Source: Streptomyces bacillaris
Lineage (GTDB): Bacteria; Actinomycetota; Actinomycetes; Streptomycetales; Streptomycetaceae
Length of the DNA stretch: 64,000 bases
Direction: 5' to 3'
Assembly: GCF_003268675.1 (NCBI RefSeq)
Contig: NZ_CP029378.1
Coordinates: forward strand, 2,480,001-2,544,000
Numbering within the stretch: the first letter of the stretch is position 1; every line of letters begins with the position of its first letter. Positions 25,162-34,620 of this stretch are shown here, piece by piece. The position numbers and the translations under genes were made by a program. Under the pieces are notes generated by a model. That model did not search any database. It saw only the letters and a list, made by a program, of their open reading frames with translations, and had not been told where the DNA came from.

Positions 25162-28059
25162 GTGCAGCCACCGAAGGCGGCGGACGCCTCCGATGCCGGA
25201 GAGCGCCCGCCGAGCGCGCCGGAGCCCACCGGACAGCGCCTGCAAGAGCGTGCGCCGGAGCCCGCGGAACAGCGCCGCGAGCCGCGTACGCCGGAGCCCG
25301 CCGCCGCTCCCGTACTGGCGCCCGGCGCCCCCGCGACGCCTGCCGCGGACGGTCCCACCGCCTCCACCAGCGGCCATCTGACCGGCTCCACGCTCGCCTC
25401 CGCCGAGGCCGCCCTGACCGACCGGGTCTCCGGGGACGAGCCGCTGCTCCCCGCCCGGGTGCACCGCCCCTCCGACCTGATGCGGCTGCTCATCGGCATC
25501 GCCGCCATCGGCGTGCTGTTCGCCATCGCCGCGTTCGCCCAGGGCACCACCACCGGCCTCGAGGACGACATCTCCAAGGGCACCGAACAGGCGCCCGATC
25601 TGCTGATCAAGCTGGCCGGTCTGGTCTCCAGCATCGCCGTGCTGCTGGTGCCGGTGGCCTTCGCCATCGAGCGTCTGATCAAGCGGGACGGGCTGCGCAT
25701 CGCCGACGGTGTGCTGGCCGCCGTGCTCGCCCACGGGGTGACCCTCGCCACCGACCTCTGGGTCTCGCGCTCCGCGCCCGGCACCATCCAGGAGGCGCTG
25801 ACCCAGCCGCAGCCGGGCGCCGGGCTGACCGATCCGGTGCACGGCTACCTCGCCCCCGTGATCGCGTACATGACCGCCGTCGGGATGGCGCGACGGCCGC
25901 GCTGGCGGGTCGTGCTCTGGGCGGTGCTGCTGCTCGACGCGTTCGCGATGCTCGTCGGCGGGTACACCACCCCGTTCTCGATCATCCTCACGGTCCTGAT
26001 CGGCTGGACGGTGGCGTACGGAACGCTGTACGCGGTCGGCTCCCCGAACGTCCGCCCCACCGGCCAGCACCTGATGGCGGGGTTGCGGCACGTCGGCTTC
26101 CGCCCCGTCGCCGCGATGCGCACCGAGGACGCCCCGGACAAGGACGGCACCGACCAGAACGACCGGGGGCGGCGCTATCTGGTCACCCTGGAGGACGGGC
26201 CGCCGCTGGACGTGACGGTCGTCGACCGGGAGCAGCAGGCCCAGGGGTTCTTCTACCGGGCCTGGCGCCGGCTGACGCTGCGCGGGATCACCCAGCGCCG
26301 CTCGATCCAGTCGCTGCGGCAGGCGCTGGAGCAGGAGGCGCTGCTCGCGTACGCGGCGATCGCCGCCGGGGCGAACGCGCCGAAGCTGATCGCCACCTCC
26401 GAGCTGGGCCCGGACGCGGTGATGCTCGTCTACGAGCACATCGGCGGCCGGTCGCTGGACCAGATGGAGGACGAGGAGATCACCGACGACCTGGTGCGCA
26501 GCGCGTGGCACCAGGTGAAGGCGCTCCAGTCGCGCCGGATCGCGCACCGCAGGCTGACGGGTGACGCGCTGCTGGTGGATCGTTCCGGCAGGGCGTTCGT
26601 GACGGATCTGCGCGGCGGTGAGATCGCCGCCGGTGACCTGGTGCTGCGGATGGACGTGGCGCAGCTGCTGACCACCCTGGGGCTGCGGGTGGGGGCCGAG
26701 CGGTCGGTCTCCGGGGCGCTGGCCGTCCTCGGCCCGGACGCCGTCGCGGACTGTCTGCCGCTGCTCCAGCCGATCGCCCTGAGCCGCTCCACCCGGGCGA
26801 CCCTGCGCCGGCTCGCGCGGGAGCGGTCGCAGCAGGAGCGCGACGCGGTGCTGGAGGCATCGCGGGCGGCCAAGGAGGCACGGGCCCAGGAAGGGTCGGC
26901 GGAGGCGGCCCATGAGGCCGGGACGGACGAGGCCCCGCGGAAGCCCGGGCAGAAAAGCGGGCACAAGGCCGAGCGCAAGTCCCTGCGGACCGAGAAGCAG
27001 GCCGAGAAGCGGGCCGTGGACGATGCGCTGGAGGAGGCCCGGGAAGGGGATCTGCTCGCCCAGATCCGTCAGCAGGTGCTGCTGATCCGGCCGCAGGCGC
27101 CGGTCGAGCCGGTCCGCCTGGAGCGGATCAAGCCGCGCACGCTCTTCAGCTTCATCGCCGGGGCCATCGCCGCGTACTTCCTGATCTCCCAGGTCACCCA
27201 GGCCGACTTCGGGGTGCTGGTGGAGGAGGCGGAGTGGGGCTGGGTGGCCGCCGCGCTCGGCTTCTCGGCGCTCAGCTACATCGCGGCGGCGATGAGCCTG
27301 CTGGGGTTCGTGCCGGAGCGGGTGTCGTTCCGGAAGACCGTGCAGGCGCAGGTGGCCGGTTCGTTCGTGAAGATCGTCGCTCCGGCCGCCGTGGGCGGTG
27401 TGGCGCTGAACACCCGCTTCCTGCAGCGCGCCGGAGTGCGCCCCGGTCTGGCCGTGGCGAGCGTCGGGGCCTCGCAGCTCTTCGGGCTCGGCTGCCACAT
27501 CCTGCTGCTGGCCCTCTTCGGCTATCTGACGGGGACGGAGAAGACCCCGGACTCGCTGACCCCCTCCCGTACGGTGATCGCCGGTCTGCTGACGGTCGCG
27601 GTGCTGGTGCTGGTGGTGACGGCCATTCCGTTCCTGCGGAAGTTCGTGGTCACCCGGGTGCGCTCGCTCTTCGCCGGGGTCGTGCCGCGCATGCTGGACG
27701 TGGTGCAGCGGCCGCAGAAGCTCGTCACCGGGATCGGCGGGATGCTGCTGCTGACCGGTGTGTTCGTGCTCTGTCTGGACGCGTCGATCCGGGCGTTCAG
27801 CGGCCCGGACGTCACCCAGCTGAGTTACGCGAGCATCGCCGTGGTCTTCCTCGCGGGCAACGCCCTCGGTTCGGCGGCGCCCACGCCCGGCGGGATGGGC
27901 GCGGTCGAGGGCGCCCTGACACTGGGCCTGATCGCGGTCGGGCTGCCGATGGAGGTCGCGGCTCCGGCGGTGCTGCTGTACCGCGTGATGACGCTGTGGC
28001 TGCCGGTGCTGCCGGGGTGGATCTGCTTCAACCAACTGACCCGGAAGGGCGAGCTGTAG
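25162..28059 (+). CDS. Kinase-like and UPF0104 (lysyl-PG synthase TM-type) membrane protein
   Basis: 965 residues from a GTG at 25162, chosen because AAGGAG lies six bases upstream; the earlier GTG at 25114 lacks one. An Ala/Pro/Glu-rich cytoplasmic N-terminus is followed by ~6 membrane segments, then a soluble kinase-like domain. That domain has GRRYLVTLEDGPPLDV, VYEHIGGRSLDQM, IAHRRLTGDALLV and AFVTDLRGGEIAAGD, the last resembling HRD and DFG regions. A charged Lys/Glu linker and an 8-helix UPF0104 (YbhN/AglD/MprF-like flippase) domain with APTPGGMGAVEGALTLGL follow. It probably moves a lipid-linked substrate under nucleotide control, but the substrate is unknown. Confidence 0.85.
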   Translation: MQPPKAADASDAGERPPSAPEPTGQRLQERAPEPAEQRREPRTPEPAAAPVLAPGAPATPAADGPTASTSGHLTGSTLASAEAALTDRVSGDEPLLPARVHRPSDLMRLLIGIAAIGVLFAIAAFAQGTTTGLEDDISKGTEQAPDLLIKLAGLVSSIAVLLVPVAFAIERLIKRDGLRIADGVLAAVLAHGVTLATDLWVSRSAPGTIQEALTQPQPGAGLTDPVHGYLAPVIAYMTAVGMARRPRWRVVLWAVLLLDAFAMLVGGYTTPFSIILTVLIGWTVAYGTLYAVGSPNVRPTGQHLMAGLRHVGFRPVAAMRTEDAPDKDGTDQNDRGRRYLVTLEDGPPLDVTVVDREQQAQGFFYRAWRRLTLRGITQRRSIQSLRQALEQEALLAYAAIAAGANAPKLIATSELGPDAVMLVYEHIGGRSLDQMEDEEITDDLVRSAWHQVKALQSRRIAHRRLTGDALLVDRSGRAFVTDLRGGEIAAGDLVLRMDVAQLLTTLGLRVGAERSVSGALAVLGPDAVADCLPLLQPIALSRSTRATLRRLARERSQQERDAVLEASRAAKEARAQEGSAEAAHEAGTDEAPRKPGQKSGHKAERKSLRTEKQAEKRAVDDALEEAREGDLLAQIRQQVLLIRPQAPVEPVRLERIKPRTLFSFIAGAIAAYFLISQVTQADFGVLVEEAEWGWVAAALGFSALSYIAAAMSLLGFVPERVSFRKTVQAQVAGSFVKIVAPAAVGGVALNTRFLQRAGVRPGLAVASVGASQLFGLGCHILLLALFGYLTGTEKTPDSLTPSRTVIAGLLTVAVLVLVVTAIPFLRKFVVTRVRSLFAGVVPRMLDVVQRPQKLVTGIGGMLLLTGVFVLCLDASIRAFSGPDVTQLSYASIAVVFLAGNALGSAAPTPGGMGAVEGALTLGLIAVGLPMEVAAPAVLLYRVMTLWLPVLPGWICFNQLTRKGEL

Positions 28060-28149
28060 GGTCCCCGGGGCCGGGTAAGCCCCGGCGTGCACCACCCGCA
28101 TGGACCGCGCCCCGCGCGCGCTCCGGCGCCCCGCCGCACGATGGAGCCC

Positions 28150-29751
28150 ATGAGGACTTCCCCCGCTCTGCGTGCCGCCGCCCTCGCCGCCACCACCGCC
28201 GTACTGCTCCCGCTGGCCGGCTGTTCGGACGGCGGCGGAGGGGGTGGGGAGGGCGGCTCGACCCCGACCGGGGCCTCGACCGCCTCCCCCACCGCCACCT
28301 CCCAGGAGCTGGCGACGCAGAAGCTGGAGTGGTCGGCCTGCCCGGCGCCGAACGTGGCGCAGGGCGGTGGGGAGTCGCCCTCGCCGCTGCCCGGCGGCAC
28401 GGTCTGGGAGTGCTCCTTCATGGACGTACCGCTGGATTACGCGGAGCCGGACGGCCGGACCATCGAGCTGGCGCTGATCCGGGGGAAGGCCAAGGACCAG
28501 AAGCGGCGGATCGGATCGCTCCTGTTCAACTTCGGCGGACCCGGTGCCTCCGGGGTGGCGACCCTGCCGGCCTTCGGCGCGGACTACGACCGGCTGCGCG
28601 CCCGCTACGACCTGGTGAGCTTCGACCCGCGCGGGGTGGGGCGCAGCGAGGGCGTGGAGTGCGCGGACGATGCCCAGCTGGACGCCCTCTACCAGGAGGA
28701 CGCCACACCGGACGACGCGGCGGAGGAGAAGGAGTTCGTCCAGGGCCAGAAGGACTTCATCGCCACCTGCAAGGAGAACTCCGGCGCCGAACTCCCCTAT
28801 GTGGGGACGACGAACGCCGCCCGCGACATGGACCTGATGCGTACGGTCCTGGGCGACGACAAGCTGCACTACTTCGGCATCTCCTACGGCACCGAGCTGG
28901 GCGGGGTCTACGCCCACCTCTACCCGGACAGGGTCGGCCGGGCGGTCTTCGACGCGGTGGTCGACCCGACCAAGGACGCAGAGCAGTCCTCGCTCGGCCA
29001 GGCCCAGGGGTTCCAGCTCGCCTTCGACAACTTCACCAAGAACTGCGCGGACCGGGGCGACGAGTGCGCCCTGCCCGGCGCCACCGGCCAGGAGGTCCAG
29101 CAGTGGATCGCCGGCCTCCTGGCGCAGTTGGAGAAGGAGCCGGTCGACGGGCTCGGGGACCGGCCGCTCACCCAGACGCTGGCCACCACCGGCATCGCCT
29201 CCGCGCTCTACTCCAAGGAGACCTGGCCGCTGCTGGAACAGGGGCTGGACGAGGCCGAGGGCGGCAACGGCGCCCTGCTCCTGGCCCTGGCCGACTCGCT
29301 GAACGGCCGCTCCGAGGACGGCCGCTACGACAACTCCAACGCCGCCAACATCGCGATCAACTGCGCCGACAGCAAACAGCGCTTCACCCTGGAGCAGACG
29401 AAGGCGGCCCTGCCGGCCTTCCGCAAGGCGTCCCCGATGTTCGGGGAGTATCTGGGCTGGGGGCTGATGGGCTGCACCGGCTGGCCGGTCGCGGGCGCCT
29501 GGGAGACCCCGGACGTCAGCGCCCCGGGCTCCGCCCCGATCCTCGTCATCGGCAACACCGGCGACCCGGCCACCCCGTACGCGGGCGCCAAGGCGATGGT
29601 GGAGAAGCTCGGTACGGGCGTGGGCGTCGAGCTGACGTACAAGGGCGAGGGCCACGGCGCGTACAACAGCAAGAACGCCTGCGTGCAGCGGGCCGTGGAC
29701 GGCTATCTCCTGAACGGTACGGTGCCGAAGTCGGGCACGGTCTGCGAGTGA
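28150..29751 (+). CDS. Secreted lipoprotein, S33 alpha/beta-hydrolase (tripeptidyl aminopeptidase type)
   Basis: 533 residues from an ATG at 28150. Signal peptide with lipobox LAGC (Cys25) followed by a Gly/Thr/Ser linker, so a membrane-anchored extracellular enzyme. The hydrolase core has NFGGPGASG (oxyanion region), GISYGTELG (nucleophile Ser about 246), a TAP-like C-terminal domain, GNTGDPATPY (Asp) and GEGHGAY (His). This matches the Streptomyces mycelium-associated tripeptidyl aminopeptidase/SlpD-SlpE group, which trims N-terminal tripeptides. It is a tandem paralogue of the next gene, 134 bases away. An ATG nine bases upstream (28141) is an alternative start. Confidence 0.88.
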   Translation: MRTSPALRAAALAATTAVLLPLAGCSDGGGGGGEGGSTPTGASTASPTATSQELATQKLEWSACPAPNVAQGGGESPSPLPGGTVWECSFMDVPLDYAEPDGRTIELALIRGKAKDQKRRIGSLLFNFGGPGASGVATLPAFGADYDRLRARYDLVSFDPRGVGRSEGVECADDAQLDALYQEDATPDDAAEEKEFVQGQKDFIATCKENSGAELPYVGTTNAARDMDLMRTVLGDDKLHYFGISYGTELGGVYAHLYPDRVGRAVFDAVVDPTKDAEQSSLGQAQGFQLAFDNFTKNCADRGDECALPGATGQEVQQWIAGLLAQLEKEPVDGLGDRPLTQTLATTGIASALYSKETWPLLEQGLDEAEGGNGALLLALADSLNGRSEDGRYDNSNAANIAINCADSKQRFTLEQTKAALPAFRKASPMFGEYLGWGLMGCTGWPVAGAWETPDVSAPGSAPILVIGNTGDPATPYAGAKAMVEKLGTGVGVELTYKGEGHGAYNSKNACVQRAVDGYLLNGTVPKSGTVCE

Positions 29752-29885
29752 CCCCCGCTCCGGCCGCCCCGCTCCCCCGGGTCCGTCCCCGACGCGCTGT
29801 CAGAGGCGCCGATTAGCATGGCGGGACAGAGCACACGCCCGTCGCGTCACCACCGGCTGCGGGCCTCGGGGAGGGGAGCCGGACC

Positions 29886-31484
29886 ATGACCGCGCGTCGG
29901 AGGACCCGTTGGAGAGCCGTGCGGGCGGGGGCGGCCCTGCTGGCCGCGGGGCTGCTCGCCGGGTGCGGTCTGCTGGGTACGGAGCCGGAGCCGGACGCGA
30001 CCACGGACGGCCGCCCCCGGGACACCTCCGCCTCCCCCTCCCCCTCGCCGGAGCTGAAGGACACGCCCAAGTCCCCGGCCCTGCCCGCCTCCCTCACCTC
30101 CCAGCGCCCCGACTGGAAGCGCTGTACGGCCCCGCCCAACGGCCGGGCTCCCGGCTCCGACTGGCGCTGCACGAGCGTGCAGGTGCCCCTGGACTACAGG
30201 AAGCCGTCCGGGGAGACCATCTCCATCGCGCTGATCCGCAAGGAGGCCCGCGACAAGGACCGGCGGATCGGCTCGCTGCTGTTCAACTTCGGCGGCCCCG
30301 GCGGTTCGGGCGTCGACATACTGCCGCGCGCGGCCGGTTCGTACGGGAAGCTCAACGCCCGCTACGACCTGGTGGGGTTCGATCCGCGCGGGGTCGCGGC
30401 CAGCTCCGGGGTGCGCTGCCGCACCGACGAGGAGCAGGAGCAGGCCTTCCGCACGGTGGACCTGACCCCGGACACGGCGGCCGAGGAGGCGGCGTTCATC
30501 AAGGACGGCGCGGCCTTCGGCGCGGGGTGCGAGCGCCGCTCGGGCACGGTCCTCCCCCATGTCGGCACGTCCAACGCCGCCCGCGACCTGGACCTGATCC
30601 GCCAGGTCCTCGGCGACGACAAGCTGTCGTATCTCGGCTTCTCGTACGGTACGGAGCTGGGCGGGACGTACGCGCACCTCTTCCCGCACCGCGTGGGGCG
30701 GGTCGTCCTGGACGCGGTGATCGACCCGACGGCCGACGGCATCGGGCACGCCCGCAACCAGGCCACGGGGTTCCAGCGGGCCCTGGAGAACTACCTCAAG
30801 GACCGCGGCCAGGACCCGAAGGCGGGCTCGGAGCGGATCGCCCGGCTGCTGGCCCGGCTCGACGGGAAGCCGCTGCCGACCTCGTCGGGCCGTGAGCTGA
30901 CCGAGTCCCTCGCCATCACGGGCATCGTCACGCCGCTGTACTCGCGGTACAACTGGCCCGAGCTGACGGCCGCCCTGGACGAGGCGGAGAAGGAGGGCAG
31001 GGGCGACGGCCTGCTGCGGCTCGCCGACTCGTACAACGGGCGCGACGAGAGCGGGCGTTACGACACCCAGGCGCACTCCCAGCGGGCGATCTCCTGCGCC
31101 GACTCCAAGGCCCGCCCCACGGTGGACGAGGCCCGCGCGCTGCTGCCCGAATTCCGCAGGCTCTCCCCGGTGTTCGGGCCGTTCCTGGCCTGGGACACGG
31201 CGGGCTGGTGCGCCCAGTGGCCGGTCGACGGGGAGCACGAGAACCCGGAGACCAGTGCGCCGGGCGCCGCCCCGATCCTGGTCATCGGCACGACCGGCGA
31301 CCCGGCGACGCCCTACGAGGGTGCGCAGCGGATGGCGGACGAGCTGGGCAAGGGCGTCGGCATCATGGTCACCAACAAGGGCGAGGGGCACGGGGCGTAC
31401 GGCGAGAACCCGTGTGTGACCTCGACCGTGGACGCGTACTTCCTGGACGGGAAGGTTCCGGACGACGGCCTGACCTGCGGGTGA
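29886..31484 (+). CDS. Secreted lipoprotein, S33 alpha/beta-hydrolase (paralogue of upstream gene)
   Basis: 532 residues from an ATG at 29886 (GGAG about 8 bases upstream). Signal peptide with a twin-Arg-like basic start (RRRTRWRAVR) and lipobox LAGC (Cys27). Catalytic elements mirror the neighbour: NFGGPGGSG, GFSYGTELGG (Ser about 253), GTTGDPATPYEG (Asp), GEGHGAYGEN (His). It shares the domain order and near-identical spacing with the upstream protein, indicating tandem duplication. The extracellular pair could cooperate on peptides that the oligopeptide ABC transporter at 38-44 kb imports, though they are not in one operon. A strong hairpin follows the stop. Confidence 0.88.
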   Translation: MTARRRTRWRAVRAGAALLAAGLLAGCGLLGTEPEPDATTDGRPRDTSASPSPSPELKDTPKSPALPASLTSQRPDWKRCTAPPNGRAPGSDWRCTSVQVPLDYRKPSGETISIALIRKEARDKDRRIGSLLFNFGGPGGSGVDILPRAAGSYGKLNARYDLVGFDPRGVAASSGVRCRTDEEQEQAFRTVDLTPDTAAEEAAFIKDGAAFGAGCERRSGTVLPHVGTSNAARDLDLIRQVLGDDKLSYLGFSYGTELGGTYAHLFPHRVGRVVLDAVIDPTADGIGHARNQATGFQRALENYLKDRGQDPKAGSERIARLLARLDGKPLPTSSGRELTESLAITGIVTPLYSRYNWPELTAALDEAEKEGRGDGLLRLADSYNGRDESGRYDTQAHSQRAISCADSKARPTVDEARALLPEFRRLSPVFGPFLAWDTAGWCAQWPVDGEHENPETSAPGAAPILVIGTTGDPATPYEGAQRMADELGKGVGIMVTNKGEGHGAYGENPCVTSTVDAYFLDGKVPDDGLTCG

Positions 31485-31496
31485 CGCGCACACGGA

Positions 31497-31529
31497 AGGG
31501 GCCGGTCCACACCAGGTGGACCGGCCCCT
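31497..31529. terminator. Bidirectional terminator between S33 gene and moeZ
   Basis: 14-bp perfect stem (31497-31510 with 31516-31529) and 5-base loop between convergent genes; no T-tract. Confidence 0.85.
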
Positions 31530-31549
31530 CTACCAGAACGCGTGGCGCT

Positions 31550-32728
31550 CTAGTAGACCGGCTTCTCGGGCTCGATCTGGTTGACCCAGCCGATCACGCC
31601 GCCGCCCACGTGCACCGAGTCGGCGAAGCCCGCCGACTTGAGGACCGCGAGGACCTCGGCGCTGCGGACACCCGTCTTGCAGTGCAGGACGATACGGCGG
31701 TCCTGCGGGAGGTCCTGGAGGGCGGTGCCCATGAGGAACTCGTTCTTCGGGATCAGCTTCGCGCCCGGGATCGAGACGATCTCGTACTCGTTCGGCTCGC
31801 GGACGTCGATGATCTCGATCTTCTCGTCCCCGTCGATCCACTCCTTGAGCTGCTTGGGAGTGATCGTGGAGCCGGCCGCCGCCTCCTGGGCCTCCTCGGA
31901 GACGACGCCGCAGAAGGCCTCGTAGTCGATGAGTTCGGTGACGGTCGGGTTCTCGCCGCAGACCGCGCAGTCGGGGTCCTTGCGGACCTTGACCTGGCGG
32001 TACTGCATCTCCAGGGCGTCGTAGATCATCAGACGGCCGACCAGCGGGTCACCGATGCCGGCGAGCAGCTTGATCGCCTCGGTCACCTGGATCGAGCCGA
32101 CCGACGCGCAGAGCACGCCCAGCACGCCGCCCTCGGCGCAGGACGGGACCATGCCCGGCGGCGGGGGCTCCGGGTAGAGGCAGCGGTAGCAGGGACCGTG
32201 CTCGGCCCAGAACACCGAGGCCTGGCCGTCGAAGCGGTAGATCGAGCCCCAGACGTACGGCTTCTTCAGCAGCACGGCGGCGTCGTTGACCAGATAGCGG
32301 GTGGCGAAGTTGTCCGTGCCGTCCACGATCAGGTCGTACTGGGCGAAGATCTCCTTCACGTTCTCGGCTTCGAGCCGCTCCTCGTGAAGGACCACGTTGA
32401 CGTACGGGTTGATGCCGAGCACCGAGTCCCTGGCGGACTGCGCCTTGGGCCGGCCGATGTCGGCCTGGCTGTGGATGATCTGGCGCTGCAGGTTCGACTC
32501 GTCGACCTCGTCGAACTCGATGATGCCCAGCGTGCCGACCCCGGCCGCGGCCAGGTACATCAGGGCCGGTGAGCCGAGACCGCCGGCGCCCACACAGAGC
32601 ACCTTCGCGTTCTTCAGGCGCTTCTGTCCGTCCATCCCGACATCCGGGATGATCAGGTGGCGGGAGTACCTGCGGACCTCGTCGACGGTGAGCTCAGCGG
32701 CTGGCTCGACCAGGGGTGGCAGCGACAC
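31550..32728 (-). CDS. moeZ: MoeZ adenylyltransferase/sulfurtransferase
   Basis: 392 residues from a GTG at 32728 (MSLPPLVEPAAEL; GAGG five bases upstream). N-terminal E1-like domain: GAGGLGSPALMYLAAAGVG, DEVDESNLQRQI, zinc Cys pairs CYRC and CAVCG, and the conserved CAEGGVLGVL loop. C-terminal rhodanese domain with active-site HCKTGVRS. It adenylates and thiocarboxylates ThiS/MoaD/CysO-type sulfur carriers for molybdopterin, thiamine, thio-metabolite and cysteine synthesis in actinomycetes. Two 15-bp direct repeats lie 30-60 bases upstream of the start. The gene is transcribed in the same direction as the polysaccharide-type cluster behind it. Confidence 0.93.
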   Translation of the reverse strand: MSLPPLVEPAAELTVDEVRRYSRHLIIPDVGMDGQKRLKNAKVLCVGAGGLGSPALMYLAAAGVGTLGIIEFDEVDESNLQRQIIHSQADIGRPKAQSARDSVLGINPYVNVVLHEERLEAENVKEIFAQYDLIVDGTDNFATRYLVNDAAVLLKKPYVWGSIYRFDGQASVFWAEHGPCYRCLYPEPPPPGMVPSCAEGGVLGVLCASVGSIQVTEAIKLLAGIGDPLVGRLMIYDALEMQYRQVKVRKDPDCAVCGENPTVTELIDYEAFCGVVSEEAQEAAAGSTITPKQLKEWIDGDEKIEIIDVREPNEYEIVSIPGAKLIPKNEFLMGTALQDLPQDRRIVLHCKTGVRSAEVLAVLKSAGFADSVHVGGGVIGWVNQIEPEKPVY

Positions 32729-32760
32729 AGGAACCTCAACAATGCAGGTGGTCGGATTTA

Positions 32761-32790
32761 CGTACATCGACTGCGCGTACATCGACTACG
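32761..32790. repeat. Two 15-bp direct repeats upstream of moeZ
   Basis: CGTACATCGACTGCG and CGTACATCGACTACG are consecutive (14 of 15 identical), 33 to 62 bases before the moeZ start. The size and position fit an operator for a regulator bound side by side on the helix, but no protein is assigned. Confidence 0.6.
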
Positions 32791-32827
32791 TACGGTTGTT
32801 CTTCCGGTAACACTGCCACGCCCCTTC

Positions 32828-33667
32828 TCATTCCGAGATACCGGGTCCGATCCGCGAGACGATTTCGTCCCAGTACCTGGGCAGCGCCGCGAATGGATCG
32901 GTTTGTCCGCTCCGCCCGTCGACGCTCCGTCCGCCCCGGTCCGTGAAGAAGATCGTCCCGGCGCCCTGCCAGCGGGCGATGCGCATCGCCTCGTCGAGAT
33001 GGGTGCGGGGCACCCCGTGGACGAAGTGCGCGAACCGGCTGGGCGGATAGTCCGCCGTCCACTCGGCCACCTGCGACCAGCGGTAGTCGGTCCACGGGCC
33101 CTGGAAGGTGACCAGTTGGTCGGCCGCCTCCGCGTAACCGGGGTGGGGGTGGGTGCCGTGGCCGAGGACGAGGCGCCCGCCGTCGTCCGCGCTGTCGCTC
33201 TCCGCCAGCAACGCGTGGAGGGTGCCGGTGAGCCGCCGGACGGCGGGCAGCTCGGCCCGTTCGGTGGGGCAGCGGGCCAGATAGAAGCCGCCGACCCGGT
33301 ACCAGTCGACGAAGGAGCGGGCGTCCGCGATCAGCTCGTCGAACGGCCGCCCGCCGTGGGCCAGATCGAGGTGGCCGAGGAGCCGGCCGCCGCAGGCGCG
33401 TACGGAGTCGTCCGGCTCCTCGCCGTGCAGGGCACGCTCCCGTGCGTTGCGGAGCCGCCCGGCCGCCTCCAGGCAGTGCGGGTCGGGCCGGGTGCCCGGG
33501 CCGCCGGCGATGTTGAGGACGGCCCAGTGGAGCGGGGTGCCGGGGCGGGCCAGCTCGGCCCACTCGGCGGGGGCCAGCAGCGGGTGGGCGTAGCCGGGGA
33601 CGCCGAAGCCGAGCTGTTCGCCGCCCGCGGTCCTGAGGGTGTCGGCGGGGGCGGTCAGATACGGCAT
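32828..33667 (-). CDS. Spherulation-specific family 4 (Spherulin4) protein
   Basis: 279 residues from an ATG at 33667. The sequence fits the Spherulin4 family: a TIM-barrel-like protein beginning VPGYAHPLLAPAEW, then WAVLNIAGGPGTRPDP, LLGHLDLAHGGRP, VDWYRVGGFYLARCP, and AHFVHGVPRTHLDEAM. The family is distantly related to GH114/PelA-type polygalactosaminidases, so a glycan-cleaving role is plausible. Catalytic acids cannot be assigned with certainty. No signal peptide is seen. Its start overlaps the upstream epimerase gene by 13 bases, indicating one operon. Confidence 0.75.
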   Translation of the reverse strand: MPYLTAPADTLRTAGGEQLGFGVPGYAHPLLAPAEWAELARPGTPLHWAVLNIAGGPGTRPDPHCLEAAGRLRNARERALHGEEPDDSVRACGGRLLGHLDLAHGGRPFDELIADARSFVDWYRVGGFYLARCPTERAELPAVRRLTGTLHALLAESDSADDGGRLVLGHGTHPHPGYAEAADQLVTFQGPWTDYRWSQVAEWTADYPPSRFAHFVHGVPRTHLDEAMRIARWQGAGTIFFTDRGGRSVDGRSGQTDPFAALPRYWDEIVSRIGPGISE

Positions 33668-34620
33668 GCCGCCTCCATCCAGATGTCCGCGAGCGACTCC
33701 TCCAGGTTGATCCGGGGGCGCCAGCCGAGCCGGTCCCGGGCGGTGCGGACGTCGGCCTGCTGCCAGGCCCCGCAGCCGTCCGGGTAGGGGGACGGGGTCG
33801 CGGAGAGGTGCTCGATCACCGACTCGGCGGAGGTGCGCGGGGCGCCGATGGGGAGGCGCGGAGGGGGCGAGTCCAGTTCATGGAGTGCGCCCGCGTACCC
33901 GGCGACCCTCGCCAGTACGGCGGCGGCGTCCCGGAGCCGGACTGCGCGCCCGGTGCCGATGTTGACGACGCCCTGGGCGGCGGAGAGCGAGGCGGCGTGG
34001 ACGGCCCGCGCCACGTCCCGTACGTCGACGAAGTCCCGCTGCACGCCGAGGCCGCTGAGCTTCAGCTCGCCGTCGCCCGCCTGCATGGCCCGGCGCATGG
34101 CCTCGGCGAGCCGGCCGAGCGGGGAACCTGCGGGGGTGCCGGGGCCGACGGGCGAGAAGACCCGGAGCACGACGGCGTCGAGGCCCGAGCCGAGGACCAG
34201 CTCGGTGGCGGCGAGCTTGCTGACGCCGTACGGGCCGCCGGGGCGCGGGATGGCGTCCTCGGCGGTGGAGGAGCCGGGCTGCGAGGGACCGTACTCGGAG
34301 GCGCAGCCGACCTGGACGAGCCGGGCGCCGCAGCCGCTGCGGCGCAGGGCCTCGCAGACGGTGGCGACGGCGACGGTGTTGTGGCGGGTCAGCTCCCGGG
34401 CGCCGCCGCGGGTGGCGCCCGCGCAGTTGACGACGACTCCGGGGTGGACGGCGTCCAGGAAGCGGGTGAGCGCTCCCGGGCTGCCGCCCGCGAGGTCGAA
34501 CCGGACGTCGGCGTCGTCGCCGCGCCCGAGGGCCGTGAGGTGGACGGCGGGGTCGGCGAGCAGCCGGTCGGCGACGAAGCGGCCGAGGAATCCGTTGGCT
34601 CCGAGCAGCAGCACCCTCAT
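33655..34620 (-). CDS. NAD-dependent sugar-nucleotide epimerase/dehydratase
   Basis: 321 residues from an ATG at 34620. Extended-SDR motifs: LLLGANGFLGRFVADRLL at the N-terminus, VVNCAGATRGG, VGCASEYG and the catalytic YGVSKLA (Tyr-x-x-x-Lys). Sugar-nucleotide-type substrate region RVFSPVGPG and QRDFVDVRDVARAV follow. It probably converts an NDP-sugar for the neighbouring glycosyltransferase; the exact sugar is unknown. Downstream overlap with the Spherulin4 gene and 192 bases of G-rich non-coding DNA upstream. Confidence 0.87.
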   Translation of the reverse strand: MRVLLLGANGFLGRFVADRLLADPAVHLTALGRGDDADVRFDLAGGSPGALTRFLDAVHPGVVVNCAGATRGGARELTRHNTVAVATVCEALRRSGCGARLVQVGCASEYGPSQPGSSTAEDAIPRPGGPYGVSKLAATELVLGSGLDAVVLRVFSPVGPGTPAGSPLGRLAEAMRRAMQAGDGELKLSGLGVQRDFVDVRDVARAVHAASLSAAQGVVNIGTGRAVRLRDAAAVLARVAGYAGALHELDSPPPRLPIGAPRTSAESVIEHLSATPSPYPDGCGAWQQADVRTARDRLGWRPRINLEESLADIWMEAACRI

